64,000 nucleotides of DNA from Gulosibacter macacae (GTDB taxonomy: Bacteria > Actinomycetota > Actinomycetes > Actinomycetales > Microbacteriaceae). Under the pieces are notes generated by a model, which was given only the letters and a program-made list of their open reading frames with translations, was not told where the DNA came from and did no database searches. The position numbers were made by a program, and so were the translations under genes. Below, piece by piece: positions 17,108-25,788 of this stretch. Numbering within the stretch: position 1 is the first letter of the stretch; each line of letters starts with the position of its first letter. Location of the stretch: positions 1 through 64,000 of the forward strand of contig NZ_RQVS01000010.1 in the NCBI RefSeq assembly GCF_003865375.1, given 5' to 3'.

Positions 17108-20100
17108 CTAGGGAATTGAGGTGGTCTCGCGCAAGGCGCTCGACCCGTCATCGACGACGATCACATCGAGTATGGCTGGGATGCGGTCCTGCATCGCTTC
17201 GACGTGGCTAATCACGCCGATGGTGCGGCCGCCATCACGAAGTCGGTCAAGTGTGCGCATCGCGATCTCTAGGGTGTCACGATCGAGTGAACCGAACCCC
17301 TCGTCAATGAACAGGGTGTCGAGCGAGATACCGCCGGCGTTCGCTGAGACGACGTCGGCGAGACCGAGGGCAAGCGCGAGCGACACCAAGAACGTCTCGC
17401 CGCCCGAAAGTGACTCGGGTTTGCGCGGTTCCCCCGTGTGCGCATCGAGCACGGCAAGCCCCAGGCCCGATTGCTTTTGGCGACCCTCAAGGTCGTCGTC
17501 AAGTTCAAGCGTGTAGCGGTTCGAGGTCATTTCGCCGAGCCGCGCATTCGCCGCGGCGATGACTTCTTCAAGGGATGCGGCGAGGACGAAGGCTTCCAGG
17601 TTCTGCTTTCGGGCGTTATGGCCGCGCAGCATGCCTGCGAGTTCTGCTGCGGCTTCTGTGCTCGGCGTGAGCCTCGTCACCTGCGTGAGTGCAGCGCGAC
17701 CGATGTTCGCTTGCCGTTCGGCGTCCACAAGCGCCGTCGCCGCCGCACCCGAGGCCCGATGCGCTTCGGTCGAGCGCGCAAGTGCTCGTGCCAGTGCCTC
17801 GTTGAACGGCTCCAGGTCGATGGCGGCGTCGGGGAGCCCGGCGAGTTCGGCTTCGGCCAACACACCGCGAACCGCGGCGAGGGCAGCGAAATGGGCATCG
17901 CGCTGGTCGGCGAGCCTCGTGCGGGCGGCGTCGTCAAGGAGTGCCTCACGCACTTCGGACCGCTCGTTGAAGCGGGATGCGGCGAGCAGCTCCGCAAGTT
18001 CGGTTGAAGTGGTGGCAAGCTCGGATGCGGCGCGCTCGTGTGCGGCGCGGGCGTCACTCAGACGCTCGGCTGCCTCGACCAAGGCTTCAACGTTCGCAAG
18101 GCGGGCGGCAACCGACTTGTGCTCATCACGAAGGAGATCGTGCCGTGCACGGAGCGACTCGGCTGCGGTCATCGCCGATACCAGTGTCGACCGTGCGGCG
18201 TTGCGGGCTTCGGAAATGGTGCGGTGTGCGGCGGCGTCCTCGTCACCAGCGGCTTGCAGCTCACGCAGTTGACGTTCGAGTGTTGCGGCAAGTTCGTTGG
18301 CTTCACGTGCGGCCGTGGTCGTGGCGGCGGCTTGTGCGAGTGCCTCGTTCGCCTCGACCGAGGTGAGACCGCCCGATCGCGCCTCCAGCTCTGCGGTCGT
18401 ACGCTCAGCCTCGCGCACGCGATCGTTGGCAGCACTCACCGCCTCGCTGGCGGCTGCCGACTCGGCGCGGGCGCTCGTGAGGTCGACTTCGGTAACTCGA
18501 GCATCCGTGCGCTGTTCGTGTGCCGGCATCGGATGCTCGAGCGAACCACAGACCGGACATGCCTCATCATGGCTGAGATTCTCGGCCAACTCGGCGGCAA
18601 AGCCTGCGAAGCGAGCGGCAACGATGGTCTGCTCGTGCTCGGCTGCCGACTTGTTGCGGCTTGTGGCTGCCACGAGTGCTCTCGCTGCTGCGTCCAGGGC
18701 GGCCCGGGCGGCTTCGAGTTCACTCGCCGCGCGCGCCCGTTGCTTGGCCGCATCCTCAGCCTCGACGTGAGATTCGAGGGCGGCGCCGCGCAGGCGCGCG
18801 GAGTCGAGTTGCTGTTGCAGCTGCTCCTGCTCGAGCGGCCGCGCACGCATGCGCTCGTCGAGCTTGCTGAGCTGTGCTTCGAGGCGAGTCACCTCGGCTT
18901 CAGCAGTACGCACGCCGCTCTCGGCGGTGACGATTTCGGCGTCAATCTTGCCCGCGGCCCGAAGCGTGCCGCGCAGGTCGCGCAGTTCGCTGATGCTCGA
19001 CTCGTCGAGGTCGTCAGCGCTGTCGAGTAGCGGCTTTCTTGCGGCATCTCGTTCTCGCTCGAGGAGCCGGGTGAGGGTGCGCGTTGCGGTGTCTACCGTT
19101 TTGCGAGCTTCCTTTGCTCGACCTTCAGCACGTGCTTCAGCGACGAGCAGGGGTTGTAGTGGTGCCGCGGCGGTCGCGGCGTCGATCCGCACGGTGGTTG
19201 CCTTGAGAATTTGCTCGGTTTCGGCTTCGAGCTTGGTGAGTTGCTGTTGCGCGGTCTGTCGTCGTTGTTGACGCCCGAGCATGAGCTCGGCTTTGCTCAA
19301 CTCTGCGCGGGCACGGTCGTGGGCGAGCTGGCGCGTCGTGGCCTCCGCGGCGCGTGACTCGGCGACGGCGGCAATGTGATCGCGGAGTGAGCTAAGGCGA
19401 GCGACGGTCGGTACCTTGCCGTCGTGTTCGGTGCTGACCGCCGCCGACTCGAGTTCACCTGCAAGCTCGGTGGTCGCCATCGAATCGTTGAGCCGATGCA
19501 ACTCTGCGAGCGCATCGTTGAGCCGCTCCGACTCTGCCGTCAGCGTCGCCCGACGGCGATCGGCAATCGTCTTGGCCAGGTCACCGAGCCGCTGAAAATC
19601 ATGCGTGCGGAAGAGCTTTCGCAAGAGATTCTGGCGCTGATCCGACGATGCCGTGAGGAAGCGCTGGAACTCGTTTTGCGCAAGCAGTACGACCTGCAGA
19701 AATTCGTCGGCAGTCAGCGGAAATATCGCGGCGAGCTGGTTCGCTATCTCACCCTTCTTTGTCGCCAATGCAACCCAGTCGTCGCCTTCTCGGCGAGCGA
19801 GGGATTGTTTGCCGAGGACATTGCGCATCCCTTCGCCATTGGCCTTCGGCACCTGGCGGTCGAGCGAGCGTTCAATGCGATAGAGCTCGCCCGCATGCTC
19901 GAACTCGAGCGCCACCTCGGTCGGCTCATCGGGCGCGCAAAAATTGCTCCGCACTGCCGGAGTTTCATTGCCGTAGCGCGGTGCCCGGCCGTAGAGCGCA
20001 TACGCCACCGCATCGAGCACGCTCGACTTTCCTGCACCCGTGCGACCGCCGATGAGAAACAATCCGTCTTCGTCGAAGGCGCTGAAGTTGACGCGCTGCG

Positions 20101-20149
20101 CGGTGCGATACGGACCAAAGCCCGCGAGTTCGAGGGTGATCATTCTCAT
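17108..20149 (-). CDS. sbcC: Exonuclease SbcCD subunit SbcC
   Basis: This 1013-aa SMC-like ATPase of the SbcCD (Rad50-Mre11) nuclease opens DNA hairpins and trims ends. Walker A GGRTGAGKS lies near residues 34-42 and two long coiled coils flank the zinc hook C-P-V-C at residues 531-534. The signature motif LSGGETFLVSLALALGLAD and the Walker B/D-loop LDTLFIDEGFGSLD lie near the C-terminus. The start ATG overlaps the sbcD stop by four bases, so the two subunits are translationally coupled. Confidence 0.95.
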   Translation of the reverse strand: MRMITLELAGFGPYRTAQRVNFSAFDEDGLFLIGGRTGAGKSSVLDAVAYALYGRAPRYGNETPAVRSNFCAPDEPTEVALEFEHAGELYRIERSLDRQVPKANGEGMRNVLGKQSLARREGDDWVALATKKGEIANQLAAIFPLTADEFLQVVLLAQNEFQRFLTASSDQRQNLLRKLFRTHDFQRLGDLAKTIADRRRATLTAESERLNDALAELHRLNDSMATTELAGELESAAVSTEHDGKVPTVARLSSLRDHIAAVAESRAAEATTRQLAHDRARAELSKAELMLGRQQRRQTAQQQLTKLEAETEQILKATTVRIDAATAAAPLQPLLVAEARAEGRAKEARKTVDTATRTLTRLLERERDAARKPLLDSADDLDESSISELRDLRGTLRAAGKIDAEIVTAESGVRTAEAEVTRLEAQLSKLDERMRARPLEQEQLQQQLDSARLRGAALESHVEAEDAAKQRARAASELEAARAALDAAARALVAATSRNKSAAEHEQTIVAARFAGFAAELAENLSHDEACPVCGSLEHPMPAHEQRTDARVTEVDLTSARAESAAASEAVSAANDRVREAERTTAELEARSGGLTSVEANEALAQAAATTTAAREANELAATLERQLRELQAAGDEDAAAHRTISEARNAARSTLVSAMTAAESLRARHDLLRDEHKSVAARLANVEALVEAAERLSDARAAHERAASELATTSTELAELLAASRFNERSEVREALLDDAARTRLADQRDAHFAALAAVRGVLAEAELAGLPDAAIDLEPFNEALARALARSTEAHRASGAAATALVDAERQANIGRAALTQVTRLTPSTEAAAELAGMLRGHNARKQNLEAFVLAASLEEVIAAANARLGEMTSNRYTLELDDDLEGRQKQSGLGLAVLDAHTGEPRKPESLSGGETFLVSLALALGLADVVSANAGGISLDTLFIDEGFGSLDRDTLEIAMRTLDRLRDGGRTIGVISHVEAMQDRIPAILDVIVVDDGSSALRETTSIP

Positions 20150-21306
20150 CGCGCTGCCTCCACTTCGTGCAATTCGGCCATGATTTCGCCGAGCGCCTCG
20201 CGTTCGATCGGCTGCAGGCCGCGGCCATCGCGCACATGCTCGAGAAAAGCATCCACACGCTGTTCTGGCGTGGTGGCTGCAGCGAGGCGGGCCTGATAGC
20301 TCGCCGTAGTGGTGGTCGCCCGCGGTGCGTACTCCACGTGCACTGCGTGCGGGAACCGTTCGCGCAAGCGGCGCATCGCATCAATTGGCCGTCCCGGATC
20401 GGTGAGTTTCGCGGCCACCCAGGCCGATACCGCATCCATGTAGTCGTCGCTCGTGAGCAGTGCCACGAGCTCGTCGCTGAGCACACGCAACTCGCGCGGA
20501 ATTGGCAGTGCCAGCCACCGCGCCCCGGCAAACCCGGCCGCGTCGAGATCGACCAGCCACGCACCTCGGGGGGAGTTGGCTTCACCAAATGAGTAATGCA
20601 ATGGTGCCCCCGAATAACGAATACGTTCAGATAGCTCGGCCCGACCATGAATGTGCCCGAGGGCGACATAATCGGCGTCACCAAAGTGTGAAATCGGCAC
20701 CACATCGAGCCCGCCAGCAGTGAGGTCTCGCTCGAGGTCGTCGGCCATGGCAGCGGCAGGAACACCGGCGGCGAAGCAGTGTGCAACGATCACCGATCGG
20801 CCAGTGAATTCGGCATTCGCCGCTTCTGCCGCGCGCATTGCCCACGCGATTGCCTCGGCCTGACTGTGCACCTCAGCAGCGCCTTCGTGGCGCCGGATAA
20901 GTGCCGGTTCGAGATAGGGGATGCCGGTAAACCGCACCGTGCCGAACTCGTCATCAAGATCGACGAACGCCGCCGGCGTCGCAGCGTCGGCAAAGATGTG
21001 AATGCCCGCAAGCTTCGCCCAGCGCGATTGGAAGCGAAGGCGCGAAGCCGAGTCGTGGTTGCCGCTCGTCATCACGACCGCGGCACCGGCCTCATGGATG
21101 CGAGCTAAATAGTCGTCGAGGAAGTCGAACGCCTCGGCACTCGGCATCGTCGAGTCGAAGACATCGCCAGCAATGATGACGACGTCGACGGCGTGCTCGC
21201 GCACTGCCGTAACGAGTGCGTCAAGCGCGAGGCCGAGGTGGTCGAGCACGCGCTCGCCGTGAAAGGTGCGGCCGATGTGCCAATCAGAGGTGTGCAGGAT
21301 GCGCAT
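20146..21306 (-). CDS. sbcD: Exonuclease SbcCD subunit SbcD
   Basis: This 386-aa Mre11-type calcineurin-like phosphoesterase is the nuclease subunit. It shows the metal-binding motifs in order: SDWHIGR (residues 7-13), GDVFD, GNHD, the VAHCF histidine and GHIH. It is the first gene of the sbcD-sbcC pair. A C-terminal capping region (about 280-386) matches the SbcD layout. Confidence 0.95.
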   Translation of the reverse strand: MRILHTSDWHIGRTFHGERVLDHLGLALDALVTAVREHAVDVVIIAGDVFDSTMPSAEAFDFLDDYLARIHEAGAAVVMTSGNHDSASRLRFQSRWAKLAGIHIFADAATPAAFVDLDDEFGTVRFTGIPYLEPALIRRHEGAAEVHSQAEAIAWAMRAAEAANAEFTGRSVIVAHCFAAGVPAAAMADDLERDLTAGGLDVVPISHFGDADYVALGHIHGRAELSERIRYSGAPLHYSFGEANSPRGAWLVDLDAAGFAGARWLALPIPRELRVLSDELVALLTSDDYMDAVSAWVAAKLTDPGRPIDAMRRLRERFPHAVHVEYAPRATTTTASYQARLAAATTPEQRVDAFLEHVRDGRGLQPIEREALGEIMAELHEVEAAR

Positions 21307-21315
21307 GAGCGCAGA

Positions 21316-21816
21316 TTATCGGGAGCCTCCGACACGAGCGTGCTCGGTCGCCGCCAACACGACGTCATCGAGCTGCGTCGGCACGATTCGGCGCACCTGC
21401 ACAATGAGGAACCAGACGAGCAGTACCGTCAACACGCCATCGGCGGCGATGTAGAAGTAGTGCACTGAGGAGCCGCCGTCGGAAGTGCCGGCGAGTACCG
21501 CATCCGTGTGCCCGGCAAGCAGGGGGCGCAATACGGCGAGCTTGAGCACCATGATTGCCGCGAGCCCAGCGAGCAAGAACCGCTCGCGTCGCTGCGCGGC
21601 CGACCGCCACAGTGCAATGGCAAGCACGACGAGCAGCACCGCCTCGACGATATTCATGGCCGTAAAGACGAGTCGGCCGATACCTAGCCCCAGCGGGATA
21701 GTGATGCCCGGTGCCTGAAACTTCAGCGGCGCCTCGATGAAATCGATGGCGATGATCAATCCGATCCAAACGGCTGGAACGATGAGGCGAAGTGCGAGGG
21801 CAAGGCGAGTGGACAT
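21316..21816 (-). CDS. Hypothetical four-helix membrane protein
   Basis: This 166-aa protein has four predicted membrane helices (about residues 7-27, 48-70, 78-98 and 120-140). A conserved-looking FIEAPLKF segment follows the first helix and GLGIGRLVF precedes the second. I recognise the pattern from uncharacterised actinobacterial membrane proteins but not a named family. It ends 9 bp upstream of sbcD on the same strand and may be cotranscribed with it. Confidence 0.7.
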   Translation of the reverse strand: MSTRLALALRLIVPAVWIGLIIAIDFIEAPLKFQAPGITIPLGLGIGRLVFTAMNIVEAVLLVVLAIALWRSAAQRRERFLLAGLAAIMVLKLAVLRPLLAGHTDAVLAGTSDGGSSVHYFYIAADGVLTVLLVWFLIVQVRRIVPTQLDDVVLAATEHARVGGSR

Positions 21817-21918
21817 GCTTTCAGGCTACTCCTCGCTGATATTTGGCGGCAGGCGAAGAAGCCGCCGAGCCGCACGAGCATCCCGATTGCGACGTCTTCG
21901 ACTGCTACGAATAGCAAC

Positions 21919-22566
21919 ATGACTGACGACGCCAACGACACCGCGGCGGCTCCGCTGCCGATGCGTTGGCGCACGGTGCCAAATCTCGTGTCGCTGCTGC
22001 GGTTGGTGGTGTTCATCCCGCTCACGATCTGGCTCATCGCCCAGCCCGACCAGCAATTGCTCGCCACAGTTTCGCTCGTGCTCTTTGGCGCAACCGACTG
22101 GATCGACGGCTTTCTCGCGCGCCGACTCAACCAGGCAAGTCGAGTCGGTGAAGTGCTCGACCCCATTGCAGATCGCATTGGTGTCATCGCCATTGCCATT
22201 GCGCTCACGCTCACCGGCATCATGCCGGCCTACATCGTGCTCGTGATTGCGATCACCGACCTCGCCCTGGGCATCATCGGGCTCTTGCGCCTCGAGCGAG
22301 TGCGCGACGGTCATGTGCTCGGGATCGGCAAGGTGCGCACGGCGCTCATCATGGTCGGCATGCCGCTCATCCTGCTCTCGGCGGCGCCCGAAGTGGCGAC
22401 CGAACCGATGCGCACCATCGCGCTCGTCGTGCTCGCGATCGGCACCGGCCTGCACCTACTCACGACCGTGCTCTACGGCTACCGCTATCTCGCGCCAAGG
22501 CACGCACCTGGGGTGGCACGCCTCGATCGCGGTTCGCACCTGTTCGCGAGCCGGAAGCGCCGATAA
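21919..22566 (+). CDS. CDP-alcohol phosphatidyltransferase family protein
   Basis: This 215-aa membrane enzyme transfers a phosphatidyl group from CDP-diacylglycerol to an alcohol. The family motif D-x2-D-G-x2-A-R-x8-G-x3-D-x3-D is complete, starting in TDWIDGFLARR and ending in GEVLDPIADR. About six helices are visible. The product could be phosphatidylglycerol phosphate or cardiolipin; the position near garA matches the place of a pgsA gene in mycobacteria. Confidence 0.85.
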   Translation: MTDDANDTAAAPLPMRWRTVPNLVSLLRLVVFIPLTIWLIAQPDQQLLATVSLVLFGATDWIDGFLARRLNQASRVGEVLDPIADRIGVIAIAIALTLTGIMPAYIVLVIAITDLALGIIGLLRLERVRDGHVLGIGKVRTALIMVGMPLILLSAAPEVATEPMRTIALVVLAIGTGLHLLTTVLYGYRYLAPRHAPGVARLDRGSHLFASRKRR

Positions 22567-22577
22567 CCCGAGCGTCG

Positions 22578-23432
22578 CTATTCGCGACCGGCGTCGGGTT
22601 CGGTGACGAAGTCGATGAGCTCTTCGACACGCCCAATCATCGCGGGTTCAAGATCGTTCCAATTTCGCACCTGTCCAAGGATGCGTTGCCAGGCGTTGGC
22701 AATATCGGCCTGGTCGTCGTTGGGCCAGCCGAGGGCGGCGCAAATACCGTGTTTCCAGGACTGGCCGCGTGGAATTTCCGGCCACTGCCGCATCCCGAGG
22801 CGCTCAGGGCGCACCGCTTGCCAGACGTCGACATAGGGGTGGCCGGTGATGCGGACAGCGTCGGTGCCGAAAGCCTGCATGGTGCCTTCGGCAATGCGCG
22901 ATTCCTTCGAACCACGCACCAGGTGGTCGAGGAGTACACCGGCGCGACGGGTGCCGGTCGGTTCGAATTCGGCGAGCGCCTCGTCGAGTCGATCGGCGCC
23001 CTCGAGGTAGACCACCGCGACGCCTTCAACGCGCAAATCGTGACCCCAAACTTTCTCGACGAGTTCGGCATCGTGGCGGCCCTCGACGAAGATGCGACCG
23101 GCCCGCGCGACGCGAGCCGGAGCATCCTTGACGAGAAAGGAACCCGAGGCACTGCGCACCGGGCCCTTCGGCTTCGCGGTACGGAACACGAGGGTCACCG
23201 CGCCATTGTCGTCAAGGAACGTGCCCTGGCGCGGGAAGGCGCGTCGCCCACCATCGGCATCTTGGAGCGTGATGGTGTCGCGGTCGGCGGCAACGAGCTG
23301 GCCATAAAAAGAGGTGACGGCATCTTCGAGCCACATGCCGCGGGATGCGGTTACCTGTCGGGGCGCGCGCGGTCGGCGGTCGGCGCGCATGCGGGCAATG
23401 GGGTCGCTGTCGTAGCGGTCATCGTGGGTCAC
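22578..23432 (-). CDS. DUF3097 family protein
   Basis: This is an actinobacterial protein of unknown function, 284 aa from the preferred GTG at 23432 (an in-frame ATG at 23501 would add 23 residues of poor quality). The middle part has a Toprim-like look: IFVEGRHDAELVEKVWGHDLR, then VVYLEGADRLDEAL and the acidic LLDHLVRGSKE, as in the small Toprim-related nucleic acid enzymes. That reading is an inference. The C-terminal part is rich in Trp and mentions no catalytic motif I know. It is convergent with the phosphatidyltransferase across 11 bp. Confidence 0.75.
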   Translation of the reverse strand: MTHDDRYDSDPIARMRADRRPRAPRQVTASRGMWLEDAVTSFYGQLVAADRDTITLQDADGGRRAFPRQGTFLDDNGAVTLVFRTAKPKGPVRSASGSFLVKDAPARVARAGRIFVEGRHDAELVEKVWGHDLRVEGVAVVYLEGADRLDEALAEFEPTGTRRAGVLLDHLVRGSKESRIAEGTMQAFGTDAVRITGHPYVDVWQAVRPERLGMRQWPEIPRGQSWKHGICAALGWPNDDQADIANAWQRILGQVRNWNDLEPAMIGRVEELIDFVTEPDAGRE

Positions 23433-23566
23433 GCCGCGAGTGTAGTCATGACCGTGGATGCATGGCGTTCGGCAGGTGCGTCTCAGCCAATTGCGCAACA
23501 ATGCCGAGTGTGACGGCCAGACCCCTTGCGGTAGGCTGGTGCATCTTGATCAAGCAGGAGGAAGAC

Positions 23567-24052
23567 ATGGCGCAGAACGACGGTCCAGGCGCGGTTGATG
23601 GCGCCCCAGAGGCGGACCAGTCGTCGACGATGTCGTTCACCGGTGATTTCAGTGCCCAGTTGGCGGCGCTCATTGCCGGGGGAGTGTCGAAGGAAGAGAT
23701 GGACTCGATTAGCGCGTTGCCCTCGGGTTCGGCGCTGCTCATCGTGCGTCGTGGCAACAACGTTGGTGCCCGCTACCTGCTCGACACCGATCTGCAGATC
23801 GCCGGTCGTCACCCGAACGCCGAGATCTTCCTTGACGATGTCACCGTCTCGCGCCGCCACGCGGAGTTCACCCGTTCGGGTCGGAACTTCCAGGTGCGCG
23901 ACCTCGGCTCACTCAACGGCTCCTACTACAACGGTGAGCGCATCAACCAGGTCGCGCTCTCGAACGGTGGCGAAGTGCAGATCGGGAAATACCGCCTGAC
24001 CTTTTATGCCTCACCGCTCGATGTGGGTTCTGCTGCCACGGTGGAGCAGTAA
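23567..24052 (+). CDS. garA: FHA domain regulator, GarA/OdhI family
   Basis: This 161-aa protein starts at the ATG at 23567, six bases behind AGGAGG. The C-terminal FHA domain (about residues 65-145) has AGRHPNAEIFLDDVTVSRRH and LGSLNGSYYN, matching mycobacterial GarA and corynebacterial OdhI almost throughout. Those proteins bind 2-oxoglutarate dehydrogenase and glutamate-metabolising enzymes, and are switched off when a Thr in their N-terminal ETTSVF motif is phosphorylated by PknB or PknG. Here that motif reads SSTMSF, keeping one Thr. It lies 5 bp before an ftsR-like gene, the usual actinobacterial order. Confidence 0.9.
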   Translation: MAQNDGPGAVDGAPEADQSSTMSFTGDFSAQLAALIAGGVSKEEMDSISALPSGSALLIVRRGNNVGARYLLDTDLQIAGRHPNAEIFLDDVTVSRRHAEFTRSGRNFQVRDLGSLNGSYYNGERINQVALSNGGEVQIGKYRLTFYASPLDVGSAATVEQ

Positions 24053-24057
24053 CCGGC

Positions 24058-24777
24058 ATGGTTGCCTCTCACACTGCCCGTAAGACAGGGGCGGTGCCGA
24101 AGCTTTCGATCGGCCAGGTGCTTCAGCGCCTCGGTAGCGATTTTCCGGAGCTCGCGCCGTCGAAACTGCGCTTCCTCGAAGAACAGGGGTTGCTGCATCC
24201 GGCGCGCACGCCTTCTGGCTACCGCAAGTTTTCTGATGCCGATGTCGAGCGCATCCGTACGATTCTTGAACTCCAGCGCGACCACTACTTCCCGCTGAAG
24301 AAGATCGGCGAGTACCTCGACGCCATTGATCGCGGTGAACGCCCGGAGCGTCCCGGTGCTGCCGCCGTGGTGGTTTCGGTTGCACCGAGTGCGGCGCCGA
24401 GCATGTTGCCGAACGGTGTCGACCTCAGCCGTGATGAGTTGATTCGTCGCGCTGGTGCCACGAAAGAGTTGCTTGAGCAGGCGCATGTTGCGGGGCTCTT
24501 GCCGCGCGCGAAGCGCTATGTCGAAGACGATTTGGTGTTGCTCACCTCGCTCGTTGAACTCGAACGTCGAGGCATCGGCCCGCGACACCTGCGGCCCTTC
24601 CGCACCGCCGCGCAGCACGAGCTCGGCCTCATCGAGCAGGCGACGGCGGCTGGTTCGCGACGCGGAGATGCCGCGGCTCGGGCGCGTGCCGAAGCGCAGG
24701 GTCGCGAGATTGCTGATCAGCTTGAGCGGGTGCGTCGTGCGCTGGTGCGGCAGGGGATGCGCGAGCGCTCCTCGTAG
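24058..24777 (+). CDS. ftsR: MerR family regulator, FtsR/Rv1828-like
   Basis: This 239-aa regulator has an N-terminal MerR winged helix (about residues 14-85; LSIGQVLQRLG, LRFLEEQGLL, RTPSGYRKFSDADVERI). An Ala/Pro-rich linker and a helical C-terminal part follow. It sits directly after garA as Rv1828 does in mycobacteria; the Corynebacterium homologue FtsR acts on ftsZ transcription. No effector-binding cysteines are apparent. Assignment as FtsR rests on domain and synteny. Confidence 0.82.
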   Translation: MVASHTARKTGAVPKLSIGQVLQRLGSDFPELAPSKLRFLEEQGLLHPARTPSGYRKFSDADVERIRTILELQRDHYFPLKKIGEYLDAIDRGERPERPGAAAVVVSVAPSAAPSMLPNGVDLSRDELIRRAGATKELLEQAHVAGLLPRAKRYVEDDLVLLTSLVELERRGIGPRHLRPFRTAAQHELGLIEQATAAGSRRGDAAARARAEAQGREIADQLERVRRALVRQGMRERSS

Positions 24778-24821
24778 TTCGCACGGGTCCCGGGCGTCGC
24801 GAATAACGTTCCGGTCTCAGG

Positions 24822-24839
24822 TTGAAGTTGAGCTTGAAT
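24822..24839 (+). promoter_or_regulatory. Triple TTGA direct repeat, candidate MerR operator
   Basis: Three TTGA units at 24822, 24828 and 24834 are spaced exactly six bases apart, preceded by AGG. They lie in the 273-bp gap between the two merR genes, about 210 bp before the second. A site for one of the flanking regulators is plausible but unproven. Nothing else coding is seen in this gap. Confidence 0.4.
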
Positions 24840-25050
24840 GTTTCGGCGCGTCGCGCGGCGCGAAGCACGGTACGTGGCACGATCACATCGTTGTGATTTC
24901 GATCTCGAAGTCCGACGAAGCCTCGCCTAGACTTGGGCTTGGCCGATTACGGCAGTTCCCGACGCGCCGTCCGCGCGCCTCGATTATTTCGGGGCCGGTG
25001 GCGGTTAGCGTGATCGAGAGCGACCGCGATTCGCGAAGAAAGGTGACGAC

Positions 25051-25608
25051 ATGAGCGCAGGAGACGGCGCGACCGGGCAGGCGAACAGCCAAGAACCCCG
25101 CGCAGAGCTGCTGTTCACGGATGGTCTGCCCGACCTCGACCCCAATGTTGGGTACCGAGGCGCAGTAGCCGCCCGTGTTGCTGGGATCACCTATCGCCAG
25201 CTCGACTACTGGGCTCGCACCGAGCTCGTCGAGCCCTCGATTCAGAATGCCGCAGGTTCTGGCTCGCAGCGTCTCTACTCATTCCGCGATGTGCTCGTAC
25301 TCAAGCTTGTGAAGCGCCTGCTTGAAACCGGCATTTCGCTCCAGCAGATCCGCGTCGCCGTGGAGCAACTGCACCACGCCGGCATCACCGATCTTGCCCA
25401 GACGACGCTGATGTCGGATGGGGCGAGCGTCTACCTCTGCACCTCGAACGATGAGGTCATTGACCTCGTGCAGCGCGGCCAGGGCGTCTTCGGCATCTTT
25501 GTTGGCCAGGTACTCCGCGAAGTTGAAGACAATCTTGTCGACTTCGACACCAATGAGGTCGACCCCCGCGACGAGCTTGCCGCCCGCCGCAAGCACCGTG
25601 CCAGCTAG
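25051..25608 (+). CDS. MerR family regulator, Rv1830-like
   Basis: This 185-aa protein has an atypical MerR DNA-binding domain (about residues 38-115), with YRGAVAARVAGITYRQLDYWARTELV and a QRLYSFRDVLVLKLVK segment. A C-terminal part with SNDEVIDLVQRGQGVFGI follows. It matches the second MerR protein found downstream of garA in actinobacteria (Rv1830). In mycobacteria a bifunctional nuclease gene (Rv1829) lies between the two; it is absent here. The start ATG follows AAAGGTG. Confidence 0.82.
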   Translation: MSAGDGATGQANSQEPRAELLFTDGLPDLDPNVGYRGAVAARVAGITYRQLDYWARTELVEPSIQNAAGSGSQRLYSFRDVLVLKLVKRLLETGISLQQIRVAVEQLHHAGITDLAQTTLMSDGASVYLCTSNDEVIDLVQRGQGVFGIFVGQVLREVEDNLVDFDTNEVDPRDELAARRKHRAS

Positions 25609-25652
25609 CTTCAACTCAATATATCGGGCGAAATCGCTCGTCTGACCTGCCG

Positions 25653-25690
25653 CCGCCTGTGAGGAATACCTCGCGGGCGGTGTGCTTTTT
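25653..25690 (+). terminator. Intrinsic terminator after the merR gene
   Basis: A 12-bp stem (arms 25653-25664 and 25669-25680) with two G-U pairs and an AATA loop is followed within ten bases by TTTTT. It separates the garA-merR region from pyc. Confidence 0.8.
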
Positions 25691-25788
25691 GTGTCCAAAT
25701 ATTGCACAACTGACTTTCGTCGGTACTTCTCATATCGCTCGCCGTCTACGCTGGACGCGAACGTAGTTCGACGCCAAAGGGGGCAGGT

